Shown in pieces: positions 7,122-17,099 of a stretch of DNA of 41,411 nt; within the stretch, counting starts at the first letter, position 1; every line of letters begins with the position of its first letter. The notes below the pieces were generated by a model that did not search any database, was not told where the DNA came from, and saw only the letters and a program-made list of their open reading frames with translations. The DNA lies in IMG/VR virus record IMGVR_UViG_3300036944_000156, positions 1 to 41,411 of that record; one strand, written 5' to 3'. Position numbers and translations under genes: made by a program. Source of the stretch: a virus.

Positions 7122-8096
7122 TTAAGACGCGATGCTTGACTTGGTCTTGATAACGTAACGAGCTTCTGGACGGTAGATGTTCCATCCGAGAAGACCCTTC
7201 CAGCCCGCTGGGCGGAAACGCATCAACTTATCGGTTACTGGACCGATAACAGTCTTTGGCTCATATGAGACAGCTTCAACAAGCGCTTGCTTGCCGAGGA
7301 TAACTGTTCCGTAAACCTTTGATGTGCCAGTTCCTGAAAGAACTTCTGCACGAGGTGTTTCGATGTAACGGATCTGATCGAAGATTCCGATCTCGCCGTT
7401 CCAAAGATTTCCTACGCCTGCTTCGGTGTAGGTGTGTGGCAGCTGCCATGGTGTGTTGCCGTTTGAAGATGATTCTGAACGAAGATCGTAAGAAACATCT
7501 GGGTGGATTAGAGCTGTGTAGAATCCACCGTCGCGTGGCTGAACTGCTGCTCCACGAAGCTTAGCTACTGCCTTGCGAGCAAGAGCTGCTGTGATGTATG
7601 GAGCTGTTGTTGATGCAGATACATCCTGTCCGTTGACAGTTGTCTCATCAGCAGATGTTGTACCTGTGAAGCGACCTGTTGCAAGACCTGTGAGCTTAGC
7701 CCACACGAATGCATCGAGTGAGTCACGCATGTTAAATGACAACATGTCTGCGACTGCTGGATCGATTGCAGACAATGACTCAAGAGCAAGGCGCTCAGTT
7801 GTTAGTACGGAGTTACCGTATTCATCAACTGTTACGTTAACCTTGTTTGTGTTGTTGAGTGTTACTGCATCTGGATCCTGTGTTTGTGTAAGAGCCGAGG
7901 TGACGCGAGATAGATCTGTGTAGACCTGGAATACGACAGTGTTACCTGGGTTTGTTACATCGACAGGCTTCTTGTCCGCAAACTTGCGGAACATTGGCTC
8001 TGAACGAAGGTTAAACTCAATGTACTTGTCATACGCGACCTGGATCAAGTTCGACATCGTTGATGTCGTTGTTGACGTTGCTGGTGTTGTAGGCAT
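7122..8096 (-). CDS. Major capsid protein (324 aa)
   Basis: Its place directly after a scaffold-like gene, its length and its sequence style identify it. After a Thr/Ser-rich N-terminus come 'LIQVAYDKYIEFNLRSEPMF' and 'VTNPGNTVVFQVYTDLSRVT', then 'VDEYGNSVLTTERLALES', a pattern seen in N4-gp56-like and actinophage capsid proteins of the HK97 fold. The C-terminus has 'YGTVILGKQALVEAVSYEPK' and 'LLGWNIYRPEARYVIKTKS', typical of the P-domain end of capsid proteins. I saw no protease cleavage region. A stable hairpin follows the gene. Confidence 0.85.
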   Translation of the reverse strand: MPTTPATSTTTSTMSNLIQVAYDKYIEFNLRSEPMFRKFADKKPVDVTNPGNTVVFQVYTDLSRVTSALTQTQDPDAVTLNNTNKVNVTVDEYGNSVLTTERLALESLSAIDPAVADMLSFNMRDSLDAFVWAKLTGLATGRFTGTTSADETTVNGQDVSASTTAPYITAALARKAVAKLRGAAVQPRDGGFYTALIHPDVSYDLRSESSSNGNTPWQLPHTYTEAGVGNLWNGEIGIFDQIRYIETPRAEVLSGTGTSKVYGTVILGKQALVEAVSYEPKTVIGPVTDKLMRFRPAGWKGLLGWNIYRPEARYVIKTKSSIAS

Positions 8097-8128
8097 GATT
8101 TCCTTTGTGTATAGGGTTTATTGGATTA

Positions 8129-8587
8129 TCAGTTGCGAAGAAAGTTTGATAGTTCTTCAGCTGATCCTGCGTTAGCAATCAGTGAGGCAATATCGCGTCC
8201 GACCGATGGGTCTACGCTTCCGTCTTCGAAGTCTGACATTTGCTCAAAAGCTTGAGCGTCAGGGTCTGGTTCGTAACCAGCCTCTGTTTCATCAACGGCA
8301 GTAATGCCAAAAGCATCGCCGTATTCATTCAACCATTCTGCAATTGCATCCTCGTCGGCTTCAACCTCAGATGGAATAAATGTTGCGATGCGTGGATTAA
8401 GTCCGAAACTTTCTAGGATTTCACCGACTGATGCTTCGTGACTGTAAGTCTCAAACTCCGCAATCTGATCGTCTCTTTCCTTGAGTTGCTTGGAAAGATT
8501 GTCGACCTGCTTACGTAGCTTCTTGACTAAGTCAGTTCCGCTGTAGTCGCTATCATCTTCGATATCGTATTCGTTATATTCTGCCAT
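8129..8587 (-). CDS. Putative scaffold protein (152 aa)
   Basis: The ATG at 8585-8587 has a GGGAG ribosome site seven bases upstream; a longer reading to 8635 lacks one. The protein is strongly acidic. Residues 18-42 form a coiled coil ('LVKKLRKQVDNLSKQLKERD'), followed by a helical acidic region and a short C-terminal helix ('AEELSNFLRN'). This composition, and the gene position immediately before the capsid gene, are those of phage scaffolding proteins that guide procapsid assembly and then leave. Confidence 0.75.
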   Translation of the reverse strand: MAEYNEYDIEDDSDYSGTDLVKKLRKQVDNLSKQLKERDDQIAEFETYSHEASVGEILESFGLNPRIATFIPSEVEADEDAIAEWLNEYGDAFGITAVDETEAGYEPDPDAQAFEQMSDFEDGSVDPSVGRDIASLIANAGSAEELSNFLRN

Positions 8588-8725
8588 TGTGTTTCTCCCT
8601 ATTAGTAGTTGACCCTCATCGGGTTTGCACCACACGTACTCCTCACCAGGGGAAGTGATTCATAGACGTGATGACTATCAGACTGATACGCATCTCCAGG
8701 GCTGACCGATCTGGGATGGATTCTT
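8588..8725 (-). promoter_or_regulatory. Intergenic leader before scaffold/capsid with a 13-bp palindrome
   Basis: This is the widest gap inside the late operon. At 8675-8687 it contains the perfect palindrome TATCAGACTGATA. No obvious -35/-10 pair is seen. It may hold an internal late promoter or processing site that raises scaffold and capsid expression; this is inferred from position. Confidence 0.35.
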
Positions 8726-10234
8726 TTATACGTCTGGTGTTGTGCCAGAACGTTGTAGCGATTCTTTCTTAATCGCTGAGCGCTGTTGGAATCTTGCGCG
8801 TTCTTTCGATGCAAGCTCGGTAGCTTTCTTGGCTATACCAGCTCCACCTTCAAGTGCGAGCTGTGCTCGTACCAAGTCTTCTTTACCAGCTTTACCGCCA
8901 GATAGACCAACGAGTCTTTCGTATGCTTGCTGTTGCTGGGCTGCGCTTTGGAATGCACCTTCTGCTTTGTCGCCCTTATCAGCTGCATAGATCTCTTCAG
9001 AAAGACCCTTGCTTGCTTCTTGACCTGCACGAAGTGCAGCTCCACCAATCTGTGCAGCACCGTATTGCTTCTCTGCATCTGCTGTGGATAATGTAAATGC
9101 TTGGCGTCCTTCAATAAGCTTGAAGGCTTTATCTGCATCAAGAAGATATGCAACCATATCTTGGTCTGAAAGATTGTAGTATGAACGAAGAGCATCCTTT
9201 GTCTGCTGGTCTGCTTTTTGCAAAGCATCCGCAGCAATGTTTACTCTTGACTTGAGTTCAGCTGTATCAATCTTGTTACCGATAAGGTTTGTAAAATCGT
9301 TAGGGTTGTCATAGAACCCTGCTGGCAAGCCAGCGTTCTGCATGATGGCTCGGTATCCTTCTTCAACCGCAATATATTCTGCTGGGTTGAGGATCTTATC
9401 TCCAGCCATACCAGTACCATCTGCCATGCGCTTGCGGATAATCTCGTTAGCTGCAAAGCGAGTCTTGTATGCATCGCTATTGTAGATAGTGTTAAGAATC
9501 TGTGCATCAGTTGGTGCTACGTTATCAAGGTAGACTTGGTCTACCGAGGCTAGCAAGTTATCTATGAACTTCTTTTCTAGACCAGTATTCTCGAACATCT
9601 TCATAACTGAATCACGTGCTGAGAAATCTGTGTACTGGTCTAATAGCTTTTCAGTACCGTCTGACATCTGAGCGTAAACTTCTACTACTCCGCCAGGCTT
9701 GCGTCGGGTTACTGAACCAAGTGATGTAACTGCTGCGGGCTTATTTGCCAAAGCATTGATCTGCGCCTGGAAGCCATCTGTAATAGATTTAATAAGTGCA
9801 GCAATGTCGACCTCTGGTGGGTTATTTTTATCTACGTCTGCTGCTTTAACTGCAACTGGGCGTGAGCCATCGGCTGCTAAGCCATTAGCATCTACATCCA
9901 CTGGACCATTAGCTGTAATAACAACCCCAGCTTTAGTCCACTTTGGCTTATTGTCTGCAGGATCTGGTGGCGGTGTGTTAGTTACCTTGGGTGTGGTGTA
10001 CGCCGAAACTGGGTTGGCGTTAACGTCGGTTGTTGATTGTGTGCCAGCTTTAGCTGCTGCAACTACACGTTGATTGTATGTAGTTGTTGGAGGGTTTGCT
10101 GCTTGGTAAGCAGTTGCTGCATCACGTGCAGCTTTATCAGCTGCTGCCTTATCAGCTGCAGCTTTAGCTGCTGCTGCTGCCCTGGCTTGCGCCATGAGCT
10201 TGCGGTCGGATGCATCGATATCATCTATTGCCAT
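8726..10234 (-). CDS. Unknown virion-cluster protein with Ala-rich coiled N-terminus (502 aa)
   Basis: Residues 12-45 are an alanine/lysine helix ('AAAAKAAADKAAADKAARDA'). A proline-rich linker to about residue 110 follows, then a mostly helical body with 'FQAQINALANKPAAV', 'NTIYNSDAYKTRFAANEIIR' and a basic C-terminus. I recognise no family. It sits upstream of the scaffold and next to two other unrecognised proteins of similar helical style. I infer an internal or ejected virion protein. The two proteins upstream of it (329 and 247 aa) share the repeated theme of short Tyr/Phe-containing helices. Confidence 0.7.
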   Translation of the reverse strand: MAIDDIDASDRKLMAQARAAAAAKAAADKAAADKAARDAATAYQAANPPTTTYNQRVVAAAKAGTQSTTDVNANPVSAYTTPKVTNTPPPDPADNKPKWTKAGVVITANGPVDVDANGLAADGSRPVAVKAADVDKNNPPEVDIAALIKSITDGFQAQINALANKPAAVTSLGSVTRRKPGGVVEVYAQMSDGTEKLLDQYTDFSARDSVMKMFENTGLEKKFIDNLLASVDQVYLDNVAPTDAQILNTIYNSDAYKTRFAANEIIRKRMADGTGMAGDKILNPAEYIAVEEGYRAIMQNAGLPAGFYDNPNDFTNLIGNKIDTAELKSRVNIAADALQKADQQTKDALRSYYNLSDQDMVAYLLDADKAFKLIEGRQAFTLSTADAEKQYGAAQIGGAALRAGQEASKGLSEEIYAADKGDKAEGAFQSAAQQQQAYERLVGLSGGKAGKEDLVRAQLALEGGAGIAKKATELASKERARFQQRSAIKKESLQRSGTTPDV

Positions 10235-10237
10235 CTG

Positions 10238-11227
10238 TTACCCCAAAAATCCGAAGTCTTGTAAAATCTTTTGACCAATGTTTGTGTACTCTTCTTTGGC
10301 TTGTCCTGTGTACTGCCACTTCTCTTTGTTGCGACGAGCTGCCATCTTTGCTTGCATAAGATTCATTGGGACAACATTTCCCTTTTCGTCTTGGAAGTTC
10401 AGTACTGATTGAACGGTTGCATCATTGAGGTCAAGATCTTTTGGATTCAATTCCCATGTATTAGCAATTGCAGTAAGCCATGGATCTGCTGCCTCACGAA
10501 GAGTCTTGCCAGACTGGATCTGTGTTGCTAGACCAGGGAACATAGACTGTGCTCGTTTTTGCATTTCGTTATCAACATCTGTGATGTTCATGGTTCCAGC
10601 CATGATTCCTCGGACACTGTTTTCCATCCACTTGGAGAAGCCTTCTTTGGATGTACTAGTTGTATAGCCAAAGTCCTGTGCCTTCTGGTACAGCTGCTGA
10701 GTAATTGTCTCTGCCTGACCAGCCACGTCAAAGATTGTGATTCCGTTAATAGTCTTTGTCTTGCTGAAGTCAATGCTTCCAGCAATTACCTTCTTAAGAT
10801 AGTTTGTATCAAATGTAACTACCTTGCCATCAACCACAGTTGACTTCATCATTACTTGCTGAGCTAAGTCAATAGCTTCTTGAGCTGTAATCTTTACGCC
10901 AGCTGTGACGTATGCTGTAACAATTGCTTCGGCATTCTTCTTCAGATCGGCAGCAAAGGTCATTGGGTTTGACTCTTTGGCGAACTGGTATGCACGATAG
11001 TCGTCTGTGTTCTTGGCAAACCAAGGTGTCTGCTGAAGGATCTGCTTTTGTAAAGCAGGATCCGTAATCTGTGGACCAATCTTCTTTGTGCCAGTCTTAT
11101 CCATACCCATGATCTGGTATAGAGCCTGTACCAAACTAGGGTCTGACTTAAGGATAGATGCAGCAATTGAGAACTTAGCGCTCAATGACTCCATTGATAG
11201 CGTGTCTTGCTTTAACGGCTCAGCCAT
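10238..11227 (-). CDS. Unknown helical virion-cluster protein (329 aa)
   Basis: A soluble, helical protein with 'MESLSAKFSIAASILKSD' at the start, 'TDDYRAYQFAKESNPM' near residue 75 and 'LQDFGFLG' at the C-terminus. It overlaps the upstream gene by eight bases. Its start contains 'LKQDTLSMESL' after an ATG with an acceptable ribosome site. No domain recognised. Genome context (between the giant virion protein and the scaffold) suggests a structural or DNA-ejection component. Confidence 0.7.
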   Translation of the reverse strand: MAEPLKQDTLSMESLSAKFSIAASILKSDPSLVQALYQIMGMDKTGTKKIGPQITDPALQKQILQQTPWFAKNTDDYRAYQFAKESNPMTFAADLKKNAEAIVTAYVTAGVKITAQEAIDLAQQVMMKSTVVDGKVVTFDTNYLKKVIAGSIDFSKTKTINGITIFDVAGQAETITQQLYQKAQDFGYTTSTSKEGFSKWMENSVRGIMAGTMNITDVDNEMQKRAQSMFPGLATQIQSGKTLREAADPWLTAIANTWELNPKDLDLNDATVQSVLNFQDEKGNVVPMNLMQAKMAARRNKEKWQYTGQAKEEYTNIGQKILQDFGFLG

Positions 11228-11963
11228 TCTGTATCACCTGACCAATGCGGTTTGGATCTCTAAGAGATTGTTCGATAAGACCAAGGAAGCTGCTTGCTGC
11301 GTAGTTCTCTGCGTAGTCTGACTGTGAGCGAGCAAAGTCACGAGCGAACATGGCTGGATCAAATCCAGTTCCTTGTGTTCCTGTTGTGCTGGATACATCG
11401 CCACTTTTAACTGTTGTCAAATCGCTAACAGTTGGTTCTTCTTTAGCCTTTTTGTTGACTGCAGCTGTGTAAGCCTTCATCTCTTTGTCTGATGCTTCGC
11501 GTCCCAGCTCAGCTTTAGATGCTGTTGTAATATCAGCAGCAGCGGAAGAAGGAGTGTATTTAGTTACAACAGAGCTTTTAGACCGTGATGTTCCATCGCC
11601 ATCAGCACCCATTGCCATAGGCGGGGAAAGTGCAATCCAGTCTTCTACGTTACCAGTTGGTGATCCGAGTGAACCAGCGTTCTTGGTAAGTTCTGCCCAT
11701 ACCTTCTTAGCAGCTGCAAAGTCTCCAGCCTTTTTAATGTGACCGTACTGAAGCATCTTAGCCATAATAATTTGGAAAGATGTCGGGTCGCTTACTGGAG
11801 AAGCGGCAAACCAACCAGTTGATTCATCAAGTAGAACTCCCTGTGTTCCAGGAATGTTTACTGGATTCATTCTGTATGTTGGTGTGCTAACGTTTGGATC
11901 AACACCAGGAGTAGAATCTATAGTGTTAGGGACTCCGTCGTTATCCCAGTCTGTTGCTGTCAC
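11220..11963 (-). CDS. Virion-cluster protein with TSP3-like calcium motif (247 aa)
   Basis: Residues 4-24 ('TDWDNDGVPNTIDSTPG') match the Asp-rich thrombospondin type 3 repeat (DxDxDGxxDxxD), a calcium-binding loop. The middle is a low-complexity Ala/Lys/Ser stretch with 'ASDKEMKAYTAAVNKKAKEE'. The end is 'YAASSFLGLIEQSLRDPNRI', a predicted helix. It overlaps the stop of the giant upstream protein by one base. Function unknown. The motif suggests a calcium-stabilised virion component. Confidence 0.65.
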   Translation of the reverse strand: MTATDWDNDGVPNTIDSTPGVDPNVSTPTYRMNPVNIPGTQGVLLDESTGWFAASPVSDPTSFQIIMAKMLQYGHIKKAGDFAAAKKVWAELTKNAGSLGSPTGNVEDWIALSPPMAMGADGDGTSRSKSSVVTKYTPSSAAADITTASKAELGREASDKEMKAYTAAVNKKAKEEPTVSDLTTVKSGDVSSTTGTQGTGFDPAMFARDFARSQSDYAENYAASSFLGLIEQSLRDPNRIGQVIQNG

Positions 11964-14900
11964 TATCTAACCACCTTTGTTGGATCTAGTTCGGGCATAG
12001 TCTCAAGCCATAGCGCCGAGAATGATGCGAAATCATTTGATGCAGATTGCACAAACTCCCAATGGAACTGTGCGAAATCAGCTTTAGTTCTAGATACAAG
12101 ACCTGGTGACACCATTGTTGTATCAATACGTGACTTGAACTCTTTAGCTTGAGTCAACCAGTACTCAATCTCTTGCCACTTAGGGCTAGATTCGTACGTA
12201 GTCTTTCTGAAGTTTGGATCGCTAAGCATTGAATCAAGTGCTGGGATAGTCTGCTTCCAGAAATCCTTTGACCTTGAATTAAAATCATCTACCCATCCTG
12301 GGAAATCCTTAACGATTTCCTTTACCTTTGATTCGAAATCATCAGCAATGCCGACTGCTTGATAAGCAGTCTGGGATGTTGACTTAATTCCATACTCAGC
12401 CATACGTGCATCACGGTACTCGGTGGCTTTACGGTACTCAGCCCACCCACGACGAGCGCTGACATCTTGAGAAAGCTCAAGGTCTGACTTCTTTTGGCTA
12501 AGCTTTGTTAGCGTTCCAGGGTAATTAAGTTCCTTGAAGATTGCAGCAACCTCGGCGGAGTACTCGCTTGTTAGGTTGTCGTATCCGCTTGATACCATTC
12601 CAGTATATTTTGGATTGATGGCAGCAAGCTTTTCCATAAGACCTGGATTGTTTCTAATAAACTTAAGGTCTGTCATGTTCTTTGATAGACCACTTACGTT
12701 CTTATCATTAGAGCCAATAAGCGCCAGGGAATCTACTCCCCAGTCTGCTTCCATCTGTCGCTGTGCTAGGTCGTAATCTCCATTAACTTCTTCAAGAAGC
12801 TGTGAGTAATACTGTGTAGCAGCACGAGTTACTGGGTCAAACTGTGTTGATAATGGCATGTTGAACTGGATAACGCTGCGGATAAAGGACATGTTGCCAG
12901 CTGCTCGTGCAGCTGTTGCCATAGTTGGTGGCTGTCCGTTGCGACCGTTACGATCCCATTCAGCGTAACCAGTGCGGTACTGAACGAATACTTCGTCTAG
13001 CCATCTGTCTCCGTTGCCCAACCTTAGTAGGTTTGCAATTGGTGAGAACGGAATACGCTCTGCACCTGCGTCAAGAAGTGACTGAAGGTATGACGGCTTG
13101 ATTGTATTAAGCACTATCTCGCCAAGGTTTCCGCCTGCTGTTGGGTATCCACCGTAAAGAATGCTGTTCTCATACACATCATCGCCGACTAGATTGCGAA
13201 GGTAGTTAGATACATCTTCTCCGTAGATTTCCCATGGACCGAGCTTGAAACCGTTTGTAATAAGATCTGAAATTGTTGCGCTACCGAACCAAGACACACT
13301 TGGGTCAGCGAGCATGAACTCCATCTGCTTTGGATTCCACTTGAGTCCACCACCACGTGAGTCGGTGTATGGCTTGAGTGCATCCTTTGCCCAGCTAGGA
13401 AGCTTGTCGCCAAATGGCATTGGGTGCTTAACTGTTACTGGGGTTCCAGGTGGAATGTCAGAAGCGTTCTTGTAAGTGTTTCCATCTTTGTCTTCGTACG
13501 CTTCAAAGTTATCAAATGCGTTGGCAATGCTTTCATACCAATAAGCATTCATTGGGTTCTTTGCCATAAGGCGAAGAGCCACAGCCTGTGAGTTGAAGAA
13601 AGCGAGAGGGAAGCTCATCATGTAACGAGCCTGGTACATACCATTGGTTAGACGGCGTGATGAGTAGAGCGTCTGCTCTACTCGTGCAAGTGCGTTACGG
13701 TAAGCAATCTGACGAATCTGATTGTTGACTGTTGCTTCTGTTACATCGATACCAGCGCGTTGCGCGTTATCGATTAAACGTACCATCTCTTCGCGGGTGT
13801 GGCTTAGGAAGAGTGGGTTGCGAACCATTCTGTTTTCTGATGCTGAAAGCACTTTCCATGCTGCATCAATTGGAGCGCCGATAACCTTTTGGTATCGCTT
13901 CTCTGCTTTTGTAATATCACCTAAAGCTATGTTTGGTCCATCAATACTAGGAAGAAGATCTGTTCTTCCCTTGAGGATCGTGGTTACTTCTTCTATAGTA
14001 ACTGGTCGCTCAAGGATTGTGTTTCGCAATTCTTGGCTTGGGTACATCTTAAGAACTTTGTCCTTTGTTGATGACACCCAGGCTACAAGCTCGTCATCTG
14101 ACATCTTGTGACCAACGCGTGAAGACAAACGACGGACGTATTCCTTGCCAGCATCACCAGTCTTTAGCCATGTAAAGATTTCCTGGTCTGGCATACCCTT
14201 GAGCATCATTCCAAGTGGCATGTCAAGTTCATTACGAATCTGACGGTTTGCCACATGAGCCAAAGCATTCATGTAAGCCTTGTCGTCATTGCGACTGATT
14301 CTAACGAATGCATTTCCAGCTGCCTTAACTCTGGCGCTAATCTGGCTTTGCATTGCTGTTGAATAAAAGTTCGCTGCTGAGTCAATCTCAGCCATGTATG
14401 CGTTTGCACCACGCTGGTTTGGATCAGCTAGTCCCTTGATGTTGTACTGCTTACCGTTAACGGTTAGTACTTCTGCTTCTTGTCCAAGCAGCTTGCGTTG
14501 TGCAAGCTCTGCTCGTGCAGTAGCGGATGGGATGAGCTTAGCTCGGTGCTTCTCGATTAAGGTTGCGCTACCCTGCATAAGCTGTGTTGCTTGTGCCTGC
14601 TTTGCAGTAGCCTCTTCAAATACCATACGTGCTTTAAAAGCGGTGTGCTCTGCTTCAAACATATCGGCTTCTGCCTGAGCTGTCTTAGACTTTCTAGCTC
14701 GTTCTGTTGCCTTATCTGCCTTGATTCTTGCATCGTTAAGAAGTTTTTCTGCGCTGCTGAGAACGTCGCTTGCTTCTTCCCAGGCAATAATCTGTGGTTG
14801 GATATCTCCTTGCAGGATTTCCATTTCTTTGATTAAAGCTTTTTCCTGACGGCGAGCTGAAGCTCCAGCCGTTCCTGGTACATAGCTCTTAAGAAGTTCT

Positions 14901-16945
14901 TTACGACGGCTAGTGTTCTGGACAATGTTTCGTAGACCAGGTGCTGCGTTAGTAAATAGTTCCATCGATTCAGTAGCCATTGATCCACGTGCAAGTGGGT
15001 CAACCATTGAGTTCTTAGGAATGTAAGCCGTACGAATAAGATTTAAATTGCTGAACAACATGTTGGCTGCATCGAACAATTCGCCAATACCCATTGATAC
15101 TTCTGTTGCCTTAGCTCCTATTAGATCCCCACGCTTGATTGGTGAGATTCCCTTAGCGCTTCTGTCAACGCCACGGAGTACTTCGATTTCAAGTAGACGG
15201 AAGTCAAGCATTGGCACTGACTGTGCTTCGTTTGACATAGCCATGAAGTTTGAATAGTTGATGCTTCCATCTTCATCTGCAATGAAGCCGTTCTTCTGTG
15301 CAAACTGTAGAACAGTTTGGCGACGGCTATCTGTCTCAGCATGCCACTTACGGATCTGCTTGACAGCATCTGCGTTATTGCGGATGTCACCAACAGACTT
15401 AACCTTGTAGTGTTCTGCAAGTCTGATCATTACTTGCTGCTCAATATCAAGCAGAGCCTTAGCTCTGTCTGTATCTGTCAGCGCAGAGATAAACTTTTCT
15501 TTCATGTCGCTCTTGAATCGAGCGCCTTCTGGACCCTTGAGGAATCGCAGGCGGTTCAAGTCTGAGACTAGATCGTTAGCTGCTTCAAACTTACGTGGGT
15601 TGGAAACGTTGATATATCCTTGAGGACGTCCAGAACCTTCGTACGCAATAAATCGTACGGCTCTGTCGTACCACTCGTTCTGGTATACAGTTGTCTTCCA
15701 AGCTGCATCTCCTGCTTCACCAAATACTTTAAGTGAGCCAAGCTTTGCTTCTGACTTAACCTTCTTGATACCAAGGTTGAGTGCTTCGTAGCGAGCAAAC
15801 TTGCCAGGAGTGAAGTCTTCAATACCTGCACCGATGCGAGTCTTTGACATGAAGTCATCGAGTGCATCAGAGAATCCTTGGTCTGTTGCACGATGTGCAT
15901 CAATAATCTTTTGGTAGCGAGCAGTCAGCTTTGGTGACAGCGCATCAATACCAATCTTAGAAAAGTCTGTAATTGGATCAAAACGGTTAAGACCGAAGTC
16001 ATCAATGTGGTCAGCCATAACTGGCTTGCTATCAAAGAACCGTACGAAAGCTGCTGTGTCCCCACGTTCTGCCATGAGGTAGTCAGCCATGTCTCGGTGG
16101 TTATCAATACGAGAAAGAATGTTTGCTGTTCGGCTTGGGTTCACAGTTCCAGAAACCAAAGGATTGTCCGCAAGGCGGGCAACGTTAGTTTCCTTAACGG
16201 CATTATCTATAAGATATGCAAGACCAGATGGTGCTTGTGATCCGTCAGCTTTAGCTCCCCAAGCAGCTGCTTCTTCAGCCTTCTGCTTGAAAAGGTTCAT
16301 GTCTTCAACGGTTGAAATCCTTGAAGGTCCAACGACCTTCTTAGCTGCTGCCTTAGTAGCAGCTCCAGCTAGCTTTCCACCTGCTGCAGCAACTGCGATA
16401 TCGGTTGCACCAGATGCAACAATGCCAAGCCATTCATCTCTAAATGCTTTATCACGTTGCACATCATTGAAGATGTCAAAATCTTTTTTGGCAAAGGTGG
16501 GAGCAATTGAATCAGGAAGCATGCCTCGTGCAGTACTAGACGCAAGTGCCTGCCCTAATGAAATCTTTTTGGCTTGCTCGCTTGCAAACCTAATGTTCTT
16601 AATCGGATTTAAAGAATCATTCTTTTCGGCTGCAGCACCGAGGAGAAGTCCTGTGCTGATGCCCTGCTGGGTTGGCTGAATAACTCTAGTGTAAAGGTTA
16701 TCCATTACTCTTAAAGCTGGGTTTACAATCCACCCTGTGTACTTATTCTTCTGACCAGATTCAATAGCGCCCTGGATTTTTGGAACAGCAAACTCCTCAA
16801 TCTTACCGACCTTGTCGTCTTTGAAGTTTACTTTTTTAAAATCGTTTACAAAAGATGAGCCATCTGTTGTTATGCCCTGGCGAGCGTTAGCTTCCTGAGT
16901 AGCGTTTCTTTCATACAGAGGTACTTCCTGGTTGGGTTCCGCCAC
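11963..16945 (-). CDS. Giant virion protein, putative internal/ejection protein (1660 aa)
   Basis: The start is a GTG at 16943-16945, nine bases after a strong AAGGAGG. The protein is largely helical and charged. An Ala/Lys segment near residues 150-250 contains 'AAAGGKLAGAATKAAAKKV', which is possibly membrane-active. A long coiled coil lies around residues 700-800 ('ARIKADKATERARKSKTAQA'). A hydrophobic stretch occurs near 1120 ('MSFPLAFFNSQAVALRLMA'). I do not recognise an enzyme. The size, the place between portal-side genes and scaffold, and the lack of a tape measure suggest an internal core protein that enters the host with the DNA, as in podoviruses. Confidence 0.75.
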   Translation of the reverse strand: MAEPNQEVPLYERNATQEANARQGITTDGSSFVNDFKKVNFKDDKVGKIEEFAVPKIQGAIESGQKNKYTGWIVNPALRVMDNLYTRVIQPTQQGISTGLLLGAAAEKNDSLNPIKNIRFASEQAKKISLGQALASSTARGMLPDSIAPTFAKKDFDIFNDVQRDKAFRDEWLGIVASGATDIAVAAAGGKLAGAATKAAAKKVVGPSRISTVEDMNLFKQKAEEAAAWGAKADGSQAPSGLAYLIDNAVKETNVARLADNPLVSGTVNPSRTANILSRIDNHRDMADYLMAERGDTAAFVRFFDSKPVMADHIDDFGLNRFDPITDFSKIGIDALSPKLTARYQKIIDAHRATDQGFSDALDDFMSKTRIGAGIEDFTPGKFARYEALNLGIKKVKSEAKLGSLKVFGEAGDAAWKTTVYQNEWYDRAVRFIAYEGSGRPQGYINVSNPRKFEAANDLVSDLNRLRFLKGPEGARFKSDMKEKFISALTDTDRAKALLDIEQQVMIRLAEHYKVKSVGDIRNNADAVKQIRKWHAETDSRRQTVLQFAQKNGFIADEDGSINYSNFMAMSNEAQSVPMLDFRLLEIEVLRGVDRSAKGISPIKRGDLIGAKATEVSMGIGELFDAANMLFSNLNLIRTAYIPKNSMVDPLARGSMATESMELFTNAAPGLRNIVQNTSRRKELLKSYVPGTAGASARRQEKALIKEMEILQGDIQPQIIAWEEASDVLSSAEKLLNDARIKADKATERARKSKTAQAEADMFEAEHTAFKARMVFEEATAKQAQATQLMQGSATLIEKHRAKLIPSATARAELAQRKLLGQEAEVLTVNGKQYNIKGLADPNQRGANAYMAEIDSAANFYSTAMQSQISARVKAAGNAFVRISRNDDKAYMNALAHVANRQIRNELDMPLGMMLKGMPDQEIFTWLKTGDAGKEYVRRLSSRVGHKMSDDELVAWVSSTKDKVLKMYPSQELRNTILERPVTIEEVTTILKGRTDLLPSIDGPNIALGDITKAEKRYQKVIGAPIDAAWKVLSASENRMVRNPLFLSHTREEMVRLIDNAQRAGIDVTEATVNNQIRQIAYRNALARVEQTLYSSRRLTNGMYQARYMMSFPLAFFNSQAVALRLMAKNPMNAYWYESIANAFDNFEAYEDKDGNTYKNASDIPPGTPVTVKHPMPFGDKLPSWAKDALKPYTDSRGGGLKWNPKQMEFMLADPSVSWFGSATISDLITNGFKLGPWEIYGEDVSNYLRNLVGDDVYENSILYGGYPTAGGNLGEIVLNTIKPSYLQSLLDAGAERIPFSPIANLLRLGNGDRWLDEVFVQYRTGYAEWDRNGRNGQPPTMATAARAAGNMSFIRSVIQFNMPLSTQFDPVTRAATQYYSQLLEEVNGDYDLAQRQMEADWGVDSLALIGSNDKNVSGLSKNMTDLKFIRNNPGLMEKLAAINPKYTGMVSSGYDNLTSEYSAEVAAIFKELNYPGTLTKLSQKKSDLELSQDVSARRGWAEYRKATEYRDARMAEYGIKSTSQTAYQAVGIADDFESKVKEIVKDFPGWVDDFNSRSKDFWKQTIPALDSMLSDPNFRKTTYESSPKWQEIEYWLTQAKEFKSRIDTTMVSPGLVSRTKADFAQFHWEFVQSASNDFASFSALWLETMPELDPTKVVR

Positions 16946-17099
16946 TAGGTGTAGCCTCCTTCTTGCTAGAAATTTCTTCTAATAGTTGTATGCGATCGGC
17001 ATCATTCTTAAATTTAAAACGAGCTAAATCCCATGCCACTGGCGCTAAGTCAAATCCTAGATACTCTAGGTTCTCTTCAAACTTTTCAAATACTTTCAT
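16911..17099 (-). CDS. Small helical protein (62 aa)
   Basis: 'MKVFEKFEENLEYLGFDLAPVAW' is followed by a basic helix and a Gly/Thr/Ser tail. The ATG overlaps the upstream stop as ATGA, and the 3' end overlaps the giant protein's start by 35 bases, including its AAGGAGG ribosome site. Translation of this gene may therefore control access to that start. No family recognised. Confidence 0.6.
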   Translation of the reverse strand: MKVFEKFEENLEYLGFDLAPVAWDLARFKFKNDADRIQLLEEISSKKEATPSGGTQPGSTSV

